From the NCBI GenBank assembly GCA_938082505.1, contig CALLLH010000020.1:1-64000 (forward strand): DNA of 64,000 nucleotides, written 5' to 3'. Positions 42,248 to 51,095 of this stretch are shown here, in pieces. The notes below the pieces were generated by a model. That model was not told the DNA's origin, ran no database searches, and was given only the letters and a program-made list of their open reading frames with translations. Numbering within the stretch: the first letter of the stretch is position 1; every line of letters starts with the position of its first letter. Origin of the DNA: an uncultured Flavobacteriales bacterium (GTDB lineage: Bacteria > Bacteroidota > Bacteroidia > Flavobacteriales_D > Sanyastnellaceae). Both the position numbers and the translations under genes were made by a program.

Positions 42248-43021
42248 ATGGTCAGACTTCGCTTCAAGGGTTTCATGTCAATCGTGTTGGGTGCGGTCCT
42301 CCTGCTGACGGGGTGCACCTCAGGAAAGCGTCTCGGCGAAGCCAAGGTGGAGCATCGCAGATACGGCCACGGCTGGCATGTGAATGTTCCGAACGGGGTT
42401 CGGAATGGCGCCGATGTCCAGCATGGGGACGTTTCGAATCCATCGGTGGGATTTCGATTGGAAGCGGAACGCGAAGGGGCAACCGTGTCCGGGGATTGGG
42501 AAGGGGTGCATGCCGATATCGCGGACATCGATCCCGCCGTCTTGCCTTCAACCCGGCTTCGGCCCTTGCTGACCGCCAGCCAAGGTCATGCCGAAGAGGT
42601 GCATGAAGGGCAGACCCTCGAATGGAATGCCCTTGAAGACTCCCATCGAACGCCTGCCTCGGCCTCAAAGGAGGGGTTGGAATCAGACGGGTCATTGCCC
42701 GAGGCCATCGGGGGAAGGCACCCCGATGCCGTTCCCGGTTTCATCCTGTCGCTGGGCTGGTTCTTCGGATTGATCGGAGCCAACGTGCTCGACTATCTGC
42801 AATCCGGCAGCCCCGGGATTGCCTTGGCGCTCGGTTTTGTGGCGAGTGGCATCGGGTATTTCACCTCAAGAAATTCCCACCGCATGTCCACCAAACACCC
42901 GGACCTGTACCCCCGAGGGGGATTGTCCAAGGCGGCCCGATGGGTGGCGGCTGCATTCCTCGCGCCCTTGTTGCTCTATGTCGTGCTCATCATCATCCTC
43001 CTCCTCACCTGGGGATTTTGA
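42248..43021 (+). CDS. Membrane lipoprotein of unknown function
   Basis: 257 residues. A lipoprotein signal ends in LLLTGC (Cys at residue 23). The middle is hydrophilic and without recognised domain. The C-terminal ~95 residues contain three hydrophobic segments (around GFILSLGWFFGLIGANVL, IALALGFVASGIGYF and a final LLLYVVLIIILLLTW), so the protein is probably also embedded in a membrane, which is unusual for an outer-membrane lipoprotein. The segment KVEHRRYGHGWHVNV after the Cys resembles short N-terminal motifs in other Bacteroidota membrane proteins. Transcribed alone; converges on the 43-47 kb protease. Confidence 0.78.
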   Translation: MVRLRFKGFMSIVLGAVLLLTGCTSGKRLGEAKVEHRRYGHGWHVNVPNGVRNGADVQHGDVSNPSVGFRLEAEREGATVSGDWEGVHADIADIDPAVLPSTRLRPLLTASQGHAEEVHEGQTLEWNALEDSHRTPASASKEGLESDGSLPEAIGGRHPDAVPGFILSLGWFFGLIGANVLDYLQSGSPGIALALGFVASGIGYFTSRNSHRMSTKHPDLYPRGGLSKAARWVAAAFLAPLLLYVVLIIILLLTWGF

Positions 43022-43024
43022 AGA

Positions 43025-43057
43025 GGCGATGAGCAAGGCTCATTCACATGAATCGCC
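43025..43057. terminator. Hairpin between convergent genes
   Basis: ATGAGC-AAG-GCTCAT (43029-43043) nested in an outer GGCGAT/ATCGCC pair (43025-43030, 43052-43057). It lies just after the lipoprotein stop and covers the stop of the convergent protease. Confidence 0.4.
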
Positions 43058-46000
43058 GAAGTTGGCGAGCATCTGAAGGATGTCGGTCACGCCCGTGATG
43101 CCGTCTTCGTCGAGGTCGGCCTGACAATCCCCTGCGCACCCGAAGTTGCCCAAGGAGACGAGTACATCACTGACGGTGATGATTCCGTCATTGTCGAAGT
43201 CACCCGGACAGAGGTTCGGATACGTGCAGGATCCGTCCTCATCGGTGGCATCGGGATTGTAGTTCTCCGCCGCAGGGTCCATGCAGCCGGGGATTTCAGC
43301 GTTGTCACAGATGCCGTCTTCGTCCACATCCGCTGGGCAATCACCACCACATACACCGAGGGCATCCTCCTCGAGGCATGAACTGTCGTCCACGGTGGCA
43401 TCTGCATCATAGTTGCAAGCGGTCTCATCCGTGCATCCGGGAATGTCTGGATTGAGGTTCGGACATACGTCATTCAGTGAGAAGGTGGCGTCATAGCTGA
43501 CCGCCTGTCCTCCTCCTGACCATCCATTGTAGAGGATGAAGCTCCAGGTTCCGCTCCCTGCAAGACTGGTGCCCGACAGGTCTACCGTAGCGGTGTACGT
43601 TCCATTGGTTCCCGTATTCCAGGTGCTGGGCCAGATGGAGGAGTAGAAGCCGAGGCTGTTGCAGCCCGCGGGAGAATCGTTGTAGCCTCCGAAGCTGACG
43701 CACAGTCCGTTGGGGTCGGTGATTCCCACGGCCATATCGGCAGGCCAGGCACCTCCACCACCACTGAAATTCAGGGTGACTTCGAAAGTGGAGGGGCTGG
43801 GGTTCGCCACCGCCACCGCCGTGAAGGCGGCGCTGGACTGGCCAGGCGACAAGGTGGCCGAGATGGCCCCGTCAAGCGAGCAGTCACAACCATAGTTGGG
43901 GTTGGGCGCGACGCAGGAACCGTCGTCGATGGTCGCATTCGGATCGTAGTTGCAGGCGGAGGCTTCCGTGCAACCGTAACAGCTGAAGTCGCAGGTTCCG
44001 TCGTCATTGGCGGCATTGGCGTCGTAGTTGCACGCCGTGGCGTCCGTACATCCGCAGGAAAACTCGCACGGAGGCACGATGTTCGGGCGAAGGACATACA
44101 GGCCCTCTTCGATGTGACTGACGATGACATTGCCCGATCCGAAGTAGGGATAGTTGCTCCAGGTGCCATTGAAGTTGGCCGAATTGCTCGCAGGGTAGAC
44201 ATCGAAGAAAGCGACCTCCTGCAGCTGCCCCTGGGCCACGTTGGCGAGGTCCAGGATCCGCAGCCCGGCGCGATAGTTGGACTGGTACACCAGTCCCTCG
44301 TGGGTGTAAAGGTTGTGGTCGATGGCCGCGGTCGCACCGAGGTGGGTGCCGATGAGGCTGACGTTGTTCAGGTCCTGCACGTCAAAGATGTAGGTACGGG
44401 TGTTCTGACCGCTGTTCTGCTCGTCGAGCTCATCGTTGACCAGCAGGTATTTGTGGTCCTCGGTGAGCCATCCCTGGTGGGTGTAGGACGAACCGGCATA
44501 TCCTGTGGAGCTCACCATTTGCGGATCCCCGGCATTGGTCACATCCACGATGGTGACGGTGTTCTCATTGAAACAGAAAGCGATCTCCTTGCCGCTGTAT
44601 TGCGCATCCGGACCGATGTAGTTCACGATCTGGGCATCGTGCGAGTAACCGTCTTCGGCGAAGCTTCCAATCAGCGTGGGGTTGAGTGGGTTGCTGATGT
44701 CGATGATGTTGAGTCCACCGGAGAAAGTGCTTGCCCCAATGGGGTATGCCCGTCCTGAAGCCTCGTTGATGGCGATGTTGTGGCAGTTCCCGAAGCCGCC
44801 GTAATGGGCGTCCGAAGAGAAGGTGGCGGGCGGGTTCGCCACATTCCTCAATTTGGTCAGATCGAAGACTTGCATGCCATGCCCTGAAGCTTCGGATACG
44901 ATGAAGGCATGGTCGGCATGGACCTTGATGTCCCTCCAGGAGGAATTCGAGGTGTGCGTGGGCAATTCACCGAGGAAGACCGGATTGACAGGGTCTGAAA
45001 TGTCGATGAAAGCCGTTCCCGTCGTCTTGCCCAGCAGGGCATACTCCTTGCCGTCCAAGGGGTCGGTCCAGCCCCAGATGTCATTCATCTCGCCGCCTCC
45101 GACAGCGGCGATGTTCATGTGGGCCATGAGGTCGACCTGATCGCAGGGATAAATGCCGGCAAACCCATTCACGCAGGGCTCGGCCGGTGGGACCGAGGGG
45201 TCACAGATGCCATCGCCGTCGACGTCGAAGGCACAATCGCCGTTGCACACGCCGAGCGCGTCAAGCTGCCCGACACAGTCGTCCACGTCGTCACAGATGC
45301 CGTCACCGTCCTCATCGGCCAAGCAGTTTCCACCGCAGACACCGAGGGCATCGAGCTGGGTTCCATTGCAATCGCAGTCGCCCGCTGGAATGTCCGTGCA
45401 CCCGCATTCAAGCACCTCACCGGGGCCTCCGCAGACGCCACAGGCATCAATCTCGGCACAGCTGCCATTGTCGACTTCAGCATTGGGGTCATAGTTGCAG
45501 GCTGTAGGATCCGTGCAGCCTTCGATGACAGAAGGTGTCGTGCAGAAATTGGTGACATCCGAAGTGGCGAAGGAGCCACCCGAAGCCACGACATTTCCGT
45601 CGACCGTGAAGGAATAGGAGCCATTGCCGAACCCGCAGCAGATGCCATCACCGAAACTGTCGTTGATGGTCAGCGTAAAGCAACCGGAACACAACTCCTC
45701 GGTGATGGTATAGCTGGTGTTGTTGGAGTATCCGCTACCAGACATGACCGTGGCCCCGCTTGCATCCACGAGGCTCCAGCTGGTCTCGCTGGCGTAGTTG
45801 TCAGTGAGCAGGGTCATCGTGAACGTCTGGGGACTTCCGGAAACACATGAGCCATCATCGATTGTGGCGTTGGCATCGTAATTGCAAGCGGTGGAAGAAG
45901 TGCACCCATAACAGCTGAAGTCACAGCTTCCGTCGTCATTGAGCGCGTTGGGGTCGAAGTTGCACGCCATATCGTCAATACAGCCGCAGGAGACCTCACA

Positions 46001-46993
46001 GGGCGGAGCACAGCCATTCGAGTTCAACAGGCTGGCGCGCGCACCGCCTGGGGCAAACAGCGCTTGCATTCGAACAGACTGTCCCGCTGTGAAGAGGTTC
46101 ATGCAGGCGTCATCCGAGTAGTCCATATAGTTCTGCACCATATCCTCCGTGCTGCAACTGACGTGACCGAGGGCACAACCAAAGTTGGAGGCGTCCGATT
46201 CTGGGGTGTCTGTGACAAAATCGTCCGATCCACAGGGGCCATCGCCCCAGATGTGGCGGAGGTTCAACCAGTGGCCGACTTCGTGGGTGGCCGTGCGGCC
46301 GAGGTTGTAGTTGCCTGCGCCAGGACCGTTGATCCCGACATAGGGGTAGCCGCATACGACACCGTCCGTATTGGCAGGGCCGCCTGGGAATTGGGCATAG
46401 CCGAGGATGCCGCCGCCCATGTTGCAAACCCAAAAATTCAGGTAATCCGAAGCTGGCCAAGCATCCGATCCGCCCTGGCTCGTGAATTTCATGGCATCAT
46501 TGGTGCTGAAGCTGCTGACGGTGGTTGGAACCCGAAGGATGCCATTGCTCGGATTGCCCTGAGGGTCGAAGGAGGCCAGACAGAACTCGATTTCCGTATC
46601 GGCCGCCTGTCCCCAGATGTTGTCCTGATCGCTGTTCAAGCGGCGAAAGTCATCGTTGAGGACCTGCATCTGTTCCAAGATCTCCGAGTCGGGGATGTTC
46701 TCGGTGCTGTTCGAATAGAGGACGTGGAACACCACCGGAATGGTGATCACAACGCTCTGGCCTGAAGCACGTTGTTGCTCGACGATGGGCGTCCATTGGG
46801 CCGTATGGTCCTCGACCCGCTGGTGGGCGTCCATGTACTTCTGCAAGCCCATCAATTCGATGTGCCTTTCATGGGCGGCACAGGTACGGTGCTCGGGGGC
46901 CATCACATTGGGAGAGCCATCCGTTAGCGAGGTCATCTGGGCTTGGGCAACACCGCAGATAAAACAGAACAAGGTGAAAATAGAAGTCTTCAT
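43040..46993 (-). CDS. Secreted M43 metalloprotease with choice-of-anchor B (LVIVD) region and dockerin-like tail
   Basis: 1317 residues, signal peptide ending AQAQ. The M43 domain (HEVGHWLNLRH, H237/H241/H247) is closely similar to that of the 33463-38592 giant. After shared GCxDxxACNxD repeats, a beta domain and one Cys-rich/TSP3-like unit, it has its own ~340-residue region with LVIVD-type repeats (AFIDISDPVNPVFLGELPTH, NIIDISNPLNPTLIGSF, TIVDVTNAGDPQMV, LRILDLANVAQ), i.e. the choice-of-anchor B family. A P-domain-like beta-sandwich (SATLSPGQSS..., DLSGTSLAGSGTW) follows, then the two EF-hand-like loops ending FGDSCE. Predicted surface protease with a different binding head from its paralogue. 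Confidence 0.9.
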   Translation of the reverse strand: MKTSIFTLFCFICGVAQAQMTSLTDGSPNVMAPEHRTCAAHERHIELMGLQKYMDAHQRVEDHTAQWTPIVEQQRASGQSVVITIPVVFHVLYSNSTENIPDSEILEQMQVLNDDFRRLNSDQDNIWGQAADTEIEFCLASFDPQGNPSNGILRVPTTVSSFSTNDAMKFTSQGGSDAWPASDYLNFWVCNMGGGILGYAQFPGGPANTDGVVCGYPYVGINGPGAGNYNLGRTATHEVGHWLNLRHIWGDGPCGSDDFVTDTPESDASNFGCALGHVSCSTEDMVQNYMDYSDDACMNLFTAGQSVRMQALFAPGGARASLLNSNGCAPPCEVSCGCIDDMACNFDPNALNDDGSCDFSCYGCTSSTACNYDANATIDDGSCVSGSPQTFTMTLLTDNYASETSWSLVDASGATVMSGSGYSNNTSYTITEELCSGCFTLTINDSFGDGICCGFGNGSYSFTVDGNVVASGGSFATSDVTNFCTTPSVIEGCTDPTACNYDPNAEVDNGSCAEIDACGVCGGPGEVLECGCTDIPAGDCDCNGTQLDALGVCGGNCLADEDGDGICDDVDDCVGQLDALGVCNGDCAFDVDGDGICDPSVPPAEPCVNGFAGIYPCDQVDLMAHMNIAAVGGGEMNDIWGWTDPLDGKEYALLGKTTGTAFIDISDPVNPVFLGELPTHTSNSSWRDIKVHADHAFIVSEASGHGMQVFDLTKLRNVANPPATFSSDAHYGGFGNCHNIAINEASGRAYPIGASTFSGGLNIIDISNPLNPTLIGSFAEDGYSHDAQIVNYIGPDAQYSGKEIAFCFNENTVTIVDVTNAGDPQMVSSTGYAGSSYTHQGWLTEDHKYLLVNDELDEQNSGQNTRTYIFDVQDLNNVSLIGTHLGATAAIDHNLYTHEGLVYQSNYRAGLRILDLANVAQGQLQEVAFFDVYPASNSANFNGTWSNYPYFGSGNVIVSHIEEGLYVLRPNIVPPCEFSCGCTDATACNYDANAANDDGTCDFSCYGCTEASACNYDPNATIDDGSCVAPNPNYGCDCSLDGAISATLSPGQSSAAFTAVAVANPSPSTFEVTLNFSGGGGAWPADMAVGITDPNGLCVSFGGYNDSPAGCNSLGFYSSIWPSTWNTGTNGTYTATVDLSGTSLAGSGTWSFILYNGWSGGGQAVSYDATFSLNDVCPNLNPDIPGCTDETACNYDADATVDDSSCLEEDALGVCGGDCPADVDEDGICDNAEIPGCMDPAAENYNPDATDEDGSCTYPNLCPGDFDNDGIITVSDVLVSLGNFGCAGDCQADLDEDGITGVTDILQMLANFGDSCE
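45205..45460 (-). repeat. Single Cys-rich / TSP3-like unit with extra DxDxDG half-units
   Basis: One IPAGDCDCNGTQLDA unit plus two DxDxDGICD half-units in the M43/LVIVD gene, the same repeat type as at 34262-35890. Boundaries approximate. Confidence 0.65.
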
Positions 46994-47136
46994 TCCATTG
47001 GTTTGGTCAACACAAACGTGCTATTGCCTGAATTTACAACCGATGTGGCCTGCTGGGCGAATGAGATTTGTCATCGTAAGGGGCTCTGTAACCTGTAAAC
47101 TCGAGCTGACGTACAAGCAGGGAAACCTGACTTGTC

Positions 47137-49884
47137 ATGATGCACTCAACCCATATTGGCAGCTTGCCTTTGCTGCTCCGCCTGCGAAAGGAACTGCCCT
47201 TCTTGTTTCTGTTGTTGTTGGCATGCGGTCACTTGGCGGGTCAGGACCCTTGCCCCCCTTTCGAACCCGGAGAATTCCGGACCCAGACGCAGGGTGGTTG
47301 GGGAGCAGACGAATGCTCTGGGGACAACCCGGCTTGTTACCTCTCCGCGACATTCGATGCAGCCTTTCCGGAAGGCTTGAAGATCGGATGTGAGGAAGGA
47401 AACCATTGGACCTTCAGCAGTGCGCCGGCCATTTCGGCTTTTCTCCCCCAGAGTGGACCGGCCGTGCTGCTGGGTTTCGATGCGGAAGACCCCACGGGTG
47501 CTGCCGGAGTGCTGTCGGGGCAGTTGGTGGCCGCAAAGCTGTCGCTGGCTTTCGACGCCGTGGACGAGGATTTCGGAGCATCAGCGGATGGTCTTGCCCA
47601 ATTGACCTTTTCGTCCGGCCCATTCGAGGAGTGGACGGTGGGCGCCGTCATCAGCATGGCCGACCTCATCATCGGAGGGTGCATTCCCTCCGCAGGGGGG
47701 CTCTCTGAGATCGTAGAGGCCCTGACCACGTTCAACGAGGCTTTCGTGGATGGTCAGTTGGTTTCCGGTGGTTTGAGCTGGCCCGGTTGTGAGGACGAGG
47801 ACGATGGTGGTGGAAATGGCGATGGAAATGGTGGAGGCGATGGAAATGGTGGAGGTGACGGAGAGGGCCCGGGCCCGGATGGCTGTGAGGGCATAGCCTG
47901 CATTTTCGAGGTGACCTGCCCGCCCGATGTCGGGTTGGGCTGTCTTGCCGATGCTGACACGGCTGCAGCTGTGAATGGTTGGCCGGAGGTGATGGTGGTC
48001 TGCTGTACGACCAGCACTGCAGAGGGACTCCTCGGTTGCGATACCCTGGTGCCGCTGTTGGACTGGAGTTGGAGCGACATTACCTTCGGAAGCTGCCCCA
48101 CGACAATCGTCCGGACTTTTTCCGCCCAACTCGCAGAAGCCGGATTGGATACCACATTGACCTGCAGCCAGACGCTGCTGCTCAATGACACGGTGGCTCC
48201 GGGCATCACCTGCCCACCCGACCTCACGTTGGAATGCGGTCAGGATGTCGACCCGATTGCCACGGGGTTTGCCACGGCAAGTGATGCCTGCGGAACGGTC
48301 GTCGTGACCTATGCCGATGCCCCCCTGACCGCGGAGGAAGGCATCCTCCGGATTTGGACGGCAACCGATGCCTGCGGAAATACGGCGTCATGCCAGCAGA
48401 CCATTGCCCTTCCCGATGCCACTGCGCCCATGTTGACCCTGACCTGTCCTCCGGATACGGCCCTGGCCCTCGAAGGGGATTGCACCGCGGATCTCCCCGT
48501 GGGACTCTTCGGGGAGGCTACGGCCACGGCCACGGATGCACTGGATGCCGCCCCCGTGGTGACGGTCACGTATGCAGACGCAGTGGATTTCCCTTGTTCG
48601 GGCCAAACCGTGATCATCCGGACCTGGACGGCCTCCGCGACGGATGCCTGCGGCAACCAGGTGATTGCGACATGCAATCAGACGATCACTTTTACCGATG
48701 CAGTGGCACCCCAGTTCGAGAACACCTGCGGAATTGCCAACGGGGACACCCTTCAGGTATGTTGTTCGCCTGACGGATCGATTGATCTGCCTCCTGTATG
48801 CCTGGTGACGCTTTCGGACAATTGCGGGGCCACCGTGATCTACGACGAGGTGCCCACGAGCGGCTACGCCCCTGCCCCGGGGGCGCAGCAGGCGTGTTCC
48901 GCCATGCAGCCTGAACCGTTCGAGAATGGGTTGACCTGCGAGGGCGATACCGCCCATGTACTGCGGCTGTTCTGTTTTCCCGGCACGGACGAGCAGGTGG
49001 CCTACTTCACCGCCATGGGGGTCGGCGAGGTGCAGATCTTCGATGAGACGACATGGACCCTCTCCTGGACGGTCATGGCGCTGGACAACCCCAATGCAGG
49101 ATTCGATCTGACGGCCACCTTCAACGAGGGCCTCGATTGGAACGGCTGGAACTCGAGGGGCATTCCTTCGGGCTTCAAGGGCGAATGTGTGGACCCCTCA
49201 CTCGCCCTTGGATGGATGTACTACATTCTGGCCGAGGGAACCCTGACCGGCTGGGGCGACTATGCCGGTTCTGAATTCACCCTGGCCCACCAGCCGGAGA
49301 GCAAGTTCTATGGAGCCCAGGTCGGGGAAGGGGCGAATCAGCACAACGCGCGCTATGGGTTCGGGAGCACATTGACCTACACGGGTTCGCTCGTGGTCGA
49401 AGGGACCACAGTGGCTGCGGATATCCAGTGCTGTGGAGACCTGCATGGGGAAATCGAGTGCTGCCAGCCCTTCACCATCACCCGGACCTATGCGGCTTCG
49501 GACTGTGCGGGCAATACCACGGTGTTCAGTTACGTCATCCAATCCTTGGGCGATGATTGTCCCGGATTGGAGGGCGGCACCGCGGACCGCACGACAGCGC
49601 TGCCCCAGGACCGCAGCGGCGCCATCGGAGTGACGGGCATGGCCCCGAATCCCGCTGGGGACGACGTCACCTTGAGGTTTGCAGTGGAGGAGCCGATGTC
49701 GGTGGATGCCGCGCTCCTCGACATGGCCGGTCAGGTGGTGTTGAATCTCGGAACGACCGATGCCGAGCCCGGAGTCGAGCACACGGTCCGATTCGACGTG
49801 GGCCGCTTGCCCGCAGGACTGTATCAATTGAGGTTGACCGCTCCGGACGAGTCCGCTTCGCGCAACCTGCTCGTGGTCCATTGA
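47137..49884 (+). CDS. Secreted HYR/Ig-like multidomain protein with T9SS type A tail
   Basis: 915 residues; a second ATG directly follows the first. Signal peptide to about GQD (residue 36). After a unique N-terminal domain comes an acidic glycine-rich linker (about 220-248), then several HYR-type beta domains (APGITCPPDLTLECG, DACGNTASCQQTIALPDATAP, DACGNQVIATCNQTITFTDAVAP). A unique beta domain follows (about 600-780). The C-terminus is a T9SS type A sorting domain starting at GMAPNPAGDDV. HYR domains are adhesion-type Ig folds. No enzyme signature is seen. Confidence 0.88.
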   Translation: MMHSTHIGSLPLLLRLRKELPFLFLLLLACGHLAGQDPCPPFEPGEFRTQTQGGWGADECSGDNPACYLSATFDAAFPEGLKIGCEEGNHWTFSSAPAISAFLPQSGPAVLLGFDAEDPTGAAGVLSGQLVAAKLSLAFDAVDEDFGASADGLAQLTFSSGPFEEWTVGAVISMADLIIGGCIPSAGGLSEIVEALTTFNEAFVDGQLVSGGLSWPGCEDEDDGGGNGDGNGGGDGNGGGDGEGPGPDGCEGIACIFEVTCPPDVGLGCLADADTAAAVNGWPEVMVVCCTTSTAEGLLGCDTLVPLLDWSWSDITFGSCPTTIVRTFSAQLAEAGLDTTLTCSQTLLLNDTVAPGITCPPDLTLECGQDVDPIATGFATASDACGTVVVTYADAPLTAEEGILRIWTATDACGNTASCQQTIALPDATAPMLTLTCPPDTALALEGDCTADLPVGLFGEATATATDALDAAPVVTVTYADAVDFPCSGQTVIIRTWTASATDACGNQVIATCNQTITFTDAVAPQFENTCGIANGDTLQVCCSPDGSIDLPPVCLVTLSDNCGATVIYDEVPTSGYAPAPGAQQACSAMQPEPFENGLTCEGDTAHVLRLFCFPGTDEQVAYFTAMGVGEVQIFDETTWTLSWTVMALDNPNAGFDLTATFNEGLDWNGWNSRGIPSGFKGECVDPSLALGWMYYILAEGTLTGWGDYAGSEFTLAHQPESKFYGAQVGEGANQHNARYGFGSTLTYTGSLVVEGTTVAADIQCCGDLHGEIECCQPFTITRTYAASDCAGNTTVFSYVIQSLGDDCPGLEGGTADRTTALPQDRSGAIGVTGMAPNPAGDDVTLRFAVEEPMSVDAALLDMAGQVVLNLGTTDAEPGVEHTVRFDVGRLPAGLYQLRLTAPDESASRNLLVVH
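47800..47870 (+). repeat. Short in-frame repeat encoding a GDGNGGG linker
   Basis: Four approximate copies of GATGGAAATGGTGGAGGC-like units inside the HYR gene, encoding a flexible acidic glycine linker. Such tracts often vary in length between strains. Confidence 0.7.
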
Positions 49885-49889
49885 CGCAA

Positions 49890-49903
49890 CACCCTTTTGG
49901 GTG
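49890..49903 (+). terminator. Short hairpin after the HYR gene
   Basis: CACCC-TTTT-GGGTG, six bases after the stop at 49884. Short stem without a following T-run; it may end the transcript before the efflux genes. Confidence 0.38.
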
Positions 49904-49964
49904 AACTTCGCGCAGGTCATTCCGGTCAAGACCATGTTGGTGCCCGGAATGGGACGACTGTGCC

Positions 49965-51086
49965 ATGATCAAGACTGTATTGAGGGCCCTCTCAGGCCTG
50001 GCCATACTGGCCGTTGGAATCTTTGCCATGAACGGGCTCATCGGGATGAAGGGCACCCCTCCCGTAAAGCCCCGCCCGGCGGTGGCCCGCACGGTCAAGG
50101 TCCAGCCTGCCCGGCCGGATACCGCGGTGCCGACCGTGGGCATTGAAGGGCGGGTCCAGTCCCTCCAGCGCATGACGGTCCTTTCCGAAGTCAGCGCCAT
50201 GTTGCCGGTGGGCGGCAAGGAATTCCGGGAGGGGGTCCGCTTCGCCAAAGGCGAGCCGATGATGCGCCTGGACGATGCCGAACCGCGGGCCAATCTCGTG
50301 GCACAACGCAGCCAATGGCTCCAGTTGCTGGCGGCCGCGTTGGCCGATCTGCAAGTCGATTTCCCCAGCCGGGCAGAAGTTTGGTCGGCCTACGTCCGTG
50401 AACTCGACGTCACCAAGCCGGTGGCCCTGCTGCCGGAGCCAGCGTCGGACCGCGAGCGGCTCTACCTCACGGGCCGCGGCATCATTTCCGGTTACCATGG
50501 CATCCGTGCGGTGGAGGAACAGCTTGAGAAATTCACCATCCGCGCACCCTTCGAAGGAGTGGTGACGGGGGTCGCCGTCCAACCGGGCTCCATGGTCCGG
50601 GTCGGACAGCCACTGGGCACCTTGGTCGGAACAGAGGACTTCGAGGTCAAGGCCGCCGTCCATGCCCGTCACCTCCCGAGGCTGGCGGTCGGCAACCCTG
50701 TGGTCTTGAGGAAGGAGGACGGCTCCGAGGTGGCAGCAGGCCGCGTGGCCCGAATCTCGGGAACGGTTGACCCCGCGACCCAATCCGCCAGCGTGTATTG
50801 CGAAGTCCGCGCCTCGGGGGACGAGGCGCTGCGCGATGGCCGTTTCTTGAGCGGTTCCGTATCCCTGGAGCCCTTGGTCGGCGTGTTGGACCTCGATGCC
50901 ACCCTCGTCAAGGACGGTGCGGTATTCGCCGCCAGCGATGGCCGGCTCGTGTCCCTGCCGGTCGAAGTGGTCCACCGGGATGCCGACCGTGTCCTGGTCA
51001 CAGGAGTGGAGCCTGGAACCCCTTTGCTGGCGGACCCCATATCGGGCGCCCATGAGGGGATGCTCGTTGAAGTCATCAACCGCTGA
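49965..51086 (+). CDS. RND efflux periplasmic adaptor (membrane fusion protein)
   Basis: 373 residues. An N-terminal membrane anchor (residues 5-27) without a lipobox Cys, then the adaptor architecture: first biotinyl-lipoyl half (LSEVSAMLPVGGKEFREGVRF), a short helical hairpin (about 105-185), the second half (FTIRAPFEGVVTGVAVQPG), a beta-barrel domain and a membrane-proximal domain. It links the inner-membrane pump to the outer-membrane channel. Nine bases separate it from the pump-channel fusion gene, so the two form an operon that encodes a complete tripartite system. Confidence 0.93.
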   Translation: MIKTVLRALSGLAILAVGIFAMNGLIGMKGTPPVKPRPAVARTVKVQPARPDTAVPTVGIEGRVQSLQRMTVLSEVSAMLPVGGKEFREGVRFAKGEPMMRLDDAEPRANLVAQRSQWLQLLAAALADLQVDFPSRAEVWSAYVRELDVTKPVALLPEPASDRERLYLTGRGIISGYHGIRAVEEQLEKFTIRAPFEGVVTGVAVQPGSMVRVGQPLGTLVGTEDFEVKAAVHARHLPRLAVGNPVVLRKEDGSEVAAGRVARISGTVDPATQSASVYCEVRASGDEALRDGRFLSGSVSLEPLVGVLDLDATLVKDGAVFAASDGRLVSLPVEVVHRDADRVLVTGVEPGTPLLADPISGAHEGMLVEVINR

Positions 51087-51095
51087 GGAAGAGAC

